Assembly: GCA_016946835.1 (NCBI GenBank)
Contig: JACVTC010000689.1
Coordinates: 1 to 11,849 of the forward strand
DNA length: 11,849 bases
DNA from: Neocallimastix lanati (nom. inval.)
Lineage: Eukaryota; Neocallimastigomycota; Neocallimastigomycetes; Neocallimastigales; Neocallimastigaceae
Reading direction: 5' to 3'
The position numbers were made by a program, and so were the translations under genes. The notes under the pieces were generated by a model that did no database searches, had not been told where the DNA came from, and saw nothing but the letters and a program-made list of their open reading frames with translations. This document shows positions 8,990 to 11,849 of this stretch, one piece after another (the first letter of the stretch is position 1; every line of letters starts with the position of its first letter).

Positions 8990-9165
8990 TGAATCATAAT
9001 GAAAAAGATTATTTTGACATTCAATCTCAATTATTATTAATTAATTAAAATTTTTCTTAACTAAAATCCATAATTGTACTTTAGTATTTTTTAAATTTTT
9101 AAATTAAGAAAAAAAAAACAATATTAAAATTATCTTTATCGTTAATTATATTAATAAAAGATTAA
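8056..9165 (+). repeat. Large inverted repeat, left arm (pairs with 10017-10866)
   Basis: From ATATTTGCAGATGG onward this arm is the imperfect reverse complement of 10866 down to 10017. Homology runs past the end of the coding region: GAAAAAGATTATT (about 8999-9013), AATTATTATTAATTAATTAAAA (about 9029-9050) and AAATTAAGAAAAAAAAAC (9102-9119) all have counterparts in the right arm. The left arm has about 170 bp (8227-8395) absent from the right arm, and about 38 extra bp near 9063-9100. Confidence 0.8.
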
Positions 9166-9266
9166 TTTTTTTTAAAGAATATTTTTTTATATATTTTTAA
9201 GAATATTTAAAGATTTTTTTTTAAAGAAAAATTTTTTTTATATTTTTAATAATATTTAAAGATTTT

Positions 9267-9291
9267 TATTTTATTTTATTTTATTTTATTA
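9267..9291. repeat. Short TTTTA pentanucleotide run
   Basis: About five TTTTA units, the complement of the unit in the long array at 1683-2120. The surrounding 9160-9330 repeats phrases such as AAAGAATATTT and AATATTTAAAGATTTTT. These are inverted relatives of the flank repeat at 9750-9800. Confidence 0.7.
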
Positions 9292-9521
9292 TATTTTTAT
9301 TTTAAATAACTTTTATGGATTTTAAGAATATTTTATTTTTTTTTTTTTTTTTAGATATATATATAATAAAAATTTCAAGAATATATTATTTTATTTCTTA
9401 TTTTTTTTTTTTTTTTTTTTAAAAAAGATTAAAAAAAAAAAAGAAATCTTCAACTTTTATTTGATATTATTTATTAAAATTATTTATATATTAATTTATT
9501 TATCAAAATTTTTAAAAGATA

Positions 9522-9737
9522 GTTTTCCGAAAAGCAACACTCTCCTTTAAAATAAATATTAAATAAAATATTATTTATAATAAAGTATTATTTAAAAAAC
9601 ATTATTCTTTAAATCTATAAAAAGTTTTTAAAATAAAAAAAATTAATATTTTTTTTATTAAATATATATTATTAAAAATATAAAAAAATTCTTTAAAAAA
9701 TAATCAATTTTATTAATATGAAAATTAAAATTATATG
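9522..9737 (+). repeat. Direct repeat, copy 2: MULE right end plus flank
   Basis: Partner of 7179-7442. After the MULE right end come TTTAAAATAAATATTAAATA, ATTCTTTAAATCTATAAAAAG (9604-9624), AAAAATATAAAAAAATTCTTT and GAAAATTAAAATTATATG (9720-9737). All have counterparts in the same order before the MULE left end. Confidence 0.55.
9523..9546 (-). repeat. MULE right terminal inverted repeat
   Basis: Read on the minus strand this is AGGAGAGTGTTGCTTTTCGG and following bases. It is close to the outer end of the MITE (GGGAGAGTTGCATTTTCCC) and inverted relative to the MULE left end. Confidence 0.65.
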
Positions 9738-10866
<1,129 letters not shown>

Positions 10867-10872
10867 GAAGGT

Positions 10873-11849
10873 TATTTTTAACAATTATAAATATACTCAT
10901 GATTTTGATGACATAAGCAATAAATTTATTGATTATATTAATCATAATAACGAAATAACTGATGATGTTACATGGTTTTATGATCCAGGTGAGGGCGAAC
11001 ATGTAACAAATGATAAATCTTTACTTGTTAATTTCAAATATAAATTGATAAAGTTGTGTTGTGTAAACGGTTCGATTTGCCAATTTGAAGGATATGGAAC
11101 ATATGAATGTTTCATAAATTAACAATATATTAAGTTTGAAAAAGTTTTATTTTCAAAAAATGTTCACAAAAATCTTATTAATGGTATATAACTTGCAAAA
11201 TCAGGATTTATATCATTAATTTACTCTTCTGATGATTTTGATGAAGAAAAAGATTAAAATTATGGGATAAGAATAAAAATAATCTAGGTCTTTTTTATCA
11301 TCTAAATATAATCAATTTCCTATCAAAACACAAAATTACAATAGTACTTAACCAATAAGAAATAGTATAATGCACGTAGGAAAATTAGATGATAAAAGTA
11401 TTGAAATATGATAAAAAGATTAGGCCATTTTTACCAAAGTAATTTACCTAAATAACTAGATCTACATGATGTAAAAACTCCTCCATAAATAGATTGAAAA
11501 ATTTCTAAAATGAAGAAAGGATCTCATAAAGGAGAAACTCCAAAAGAATTCCTAGAAATAATCCATTCAGACATTTCTGGGTTATAACCATCTATTAATA
11601 CCAAGAAATACTTCTTTACAATGATGGATGAATTCTCAAGAAAAGTCTGGATATTTACACTCAATCAAAGGCTGAAGCTCCAGATATAATAATAGAATTC
11701 TTTACTTATTTAAATAATCAATTCAAGGACTATACAATAAAAATATTTAAATCTGATGGAGGAAAGGAATATAAAAACAAAAAGATAAAAAACATTGTAA
11801 GAAAATGGCATTGAAAGTATGTATTCTCTTCCTTAATGTCTAGAAATAA
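10873..11849 (+). pseudogene. Ty1/copia gag-pol pseudogene (protease to integrase core), right-truncated by window
   Basis: This is the decayed pol of a Ty1/copia LTR retrotransposon, in canonical order. The protease region (10973-11122) has W then D-P-G-E-G-E-H (Asp codon 10982-10984), where an active protease has D-(S/T)-G-A. Next are EKVLFSKNVHKNLINGI and LAKSGF (about 11135-11212). The pre-integrase region has MHVGKLDDKSIEI (11370-11409), then RLGHFYQSNLPK with its His at 11426-11428, LDLHDVKTPP and KISKMKKGSHKGETP. The integrase core has IIHSDISG, with catalytic Asp at 11570-11572, KKYFFTMMDEFSRKVWIFTL (11605-11660), and IIIEFFTYLNNQF to FKSDGGKEYKNKKI with the second Asp at 11755-11757. 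The third catalytic residue and reverse transcriptase would lie beyond the window. Defects: stops at 11120, in NGI-stop-LAKSG, at the Trp before KRLGH (TGA), at two likely Cys positions of the zinc-binding block, a frameshift at about 11662 and a stop at 11812. Gag is absent and replaced by MULE sequence. No LTR is seen. Confidence 0.85.

Larger units (their letters stand above)
7443..9546 (+). mobile_element. Decayed Mutator-like element (MULE), about 2.1 kb
   Basis: The element runs from a left end AGGTATGGTGCATTTCGG to a right end whose complement reads AGGAGAGTGTTGCTTTTCGG. It encloses a broken MULE transposase gene. The left end has 15-bp units at 7450, 7465 and 7494 with an internal TGGCGT spacer, then an AATAAATAAATAAATATT block at about 7551. 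This is the same order as in the MITE at 5206-5601. The right end keeps only one clear unit. A convincing target duplication was not found: AAAATTATA at the left and TTAAAATAA at the right are too AT-rich to judge. Boundaries could be off by several bases. Positions 9066-9520, between the gene and the right end, are AT-rich DNA with no gene. Confidence 0.65.

Noticed and set aside
8752-9030. 92-codon minus-strand open frame
   Set aside because: Antisense of the MULE transposase C-terminal region, which is recognisable on the plus strand.

Overview
Kind of organism. This is nuclear DNA from an extremely AT-rich eukaryote, and I see no intact host gene. Homopolymer A or T tracts of 20-29 bp, a long TAAAA microsatellite, a pure TAA/ATA microsatellite and decayed eukaryotic transposons (a Mutator-like DNA transposon and a Ty1/copia retrotransposon) fill the window. 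The peptide style of both transposon relics (Asn/Lys/Ile-rich) resembles families I associate with anaerobic gut fungi (Neocallimastigomycota). That assignment is an inference and was not checked by a search. Other very AT-rich eukaryotes remain possible.

Layout. Positions 1-1345 are a minisatellite of about 13 diverged units of 100-125 bp. After a short spacer, 1683-2120 is a TAAAA pentanucleotide array. Positions 2120-5000 are low-complexity DNA, A-rich to about 4560 and T-rich after it, with a weak 55-60 bp degenerate repeat and several AT palindromes. At 5003-5665 a 124-bp tandem duplication is split by a 396-bp palindromic element (5206-5601) flanked by a perfect 9-bp duplication. The arms of this element are exact 15-bp repeats of a TTGCATTTCGCCA motif. 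Positions 5666-7160 are mostly featureless, except for one more complex block near 6660-6830. A decayed MULE occupies about 7443-9546. Its ends carry the same 15-bp motif, so it looks like the parent or a close relative of the palindromic MITE. A second MULE copy lies in inverted orientation at about 10017-10866, beyond a TAA/ATA microsatellite. It abuts a decayed copia pol gene (about 10873-11849) that runs off the right edge.

How the parts fit. The window is a transposon graveyard in intergenic or heterochromatin-like DNA. The clearest biological story is a Mutator-family pair: a non-autonomous hairpin MITE and a dead MULE with related ends, about 2 kb apart. Rearrangement has then produced tail-to-tail MULE copies, a direct repeat carrying a MULE right end plus its flank (7179-7442 and 9522-9737), and a chimeric open frame (10826-11122) made from antisense MULE joined to copia protease. 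Most long open frames in the window are artefacts of low-complexity or repeat DNA. No tRNA, rRNA, CRISPR array or intact protein-coding gene was found.
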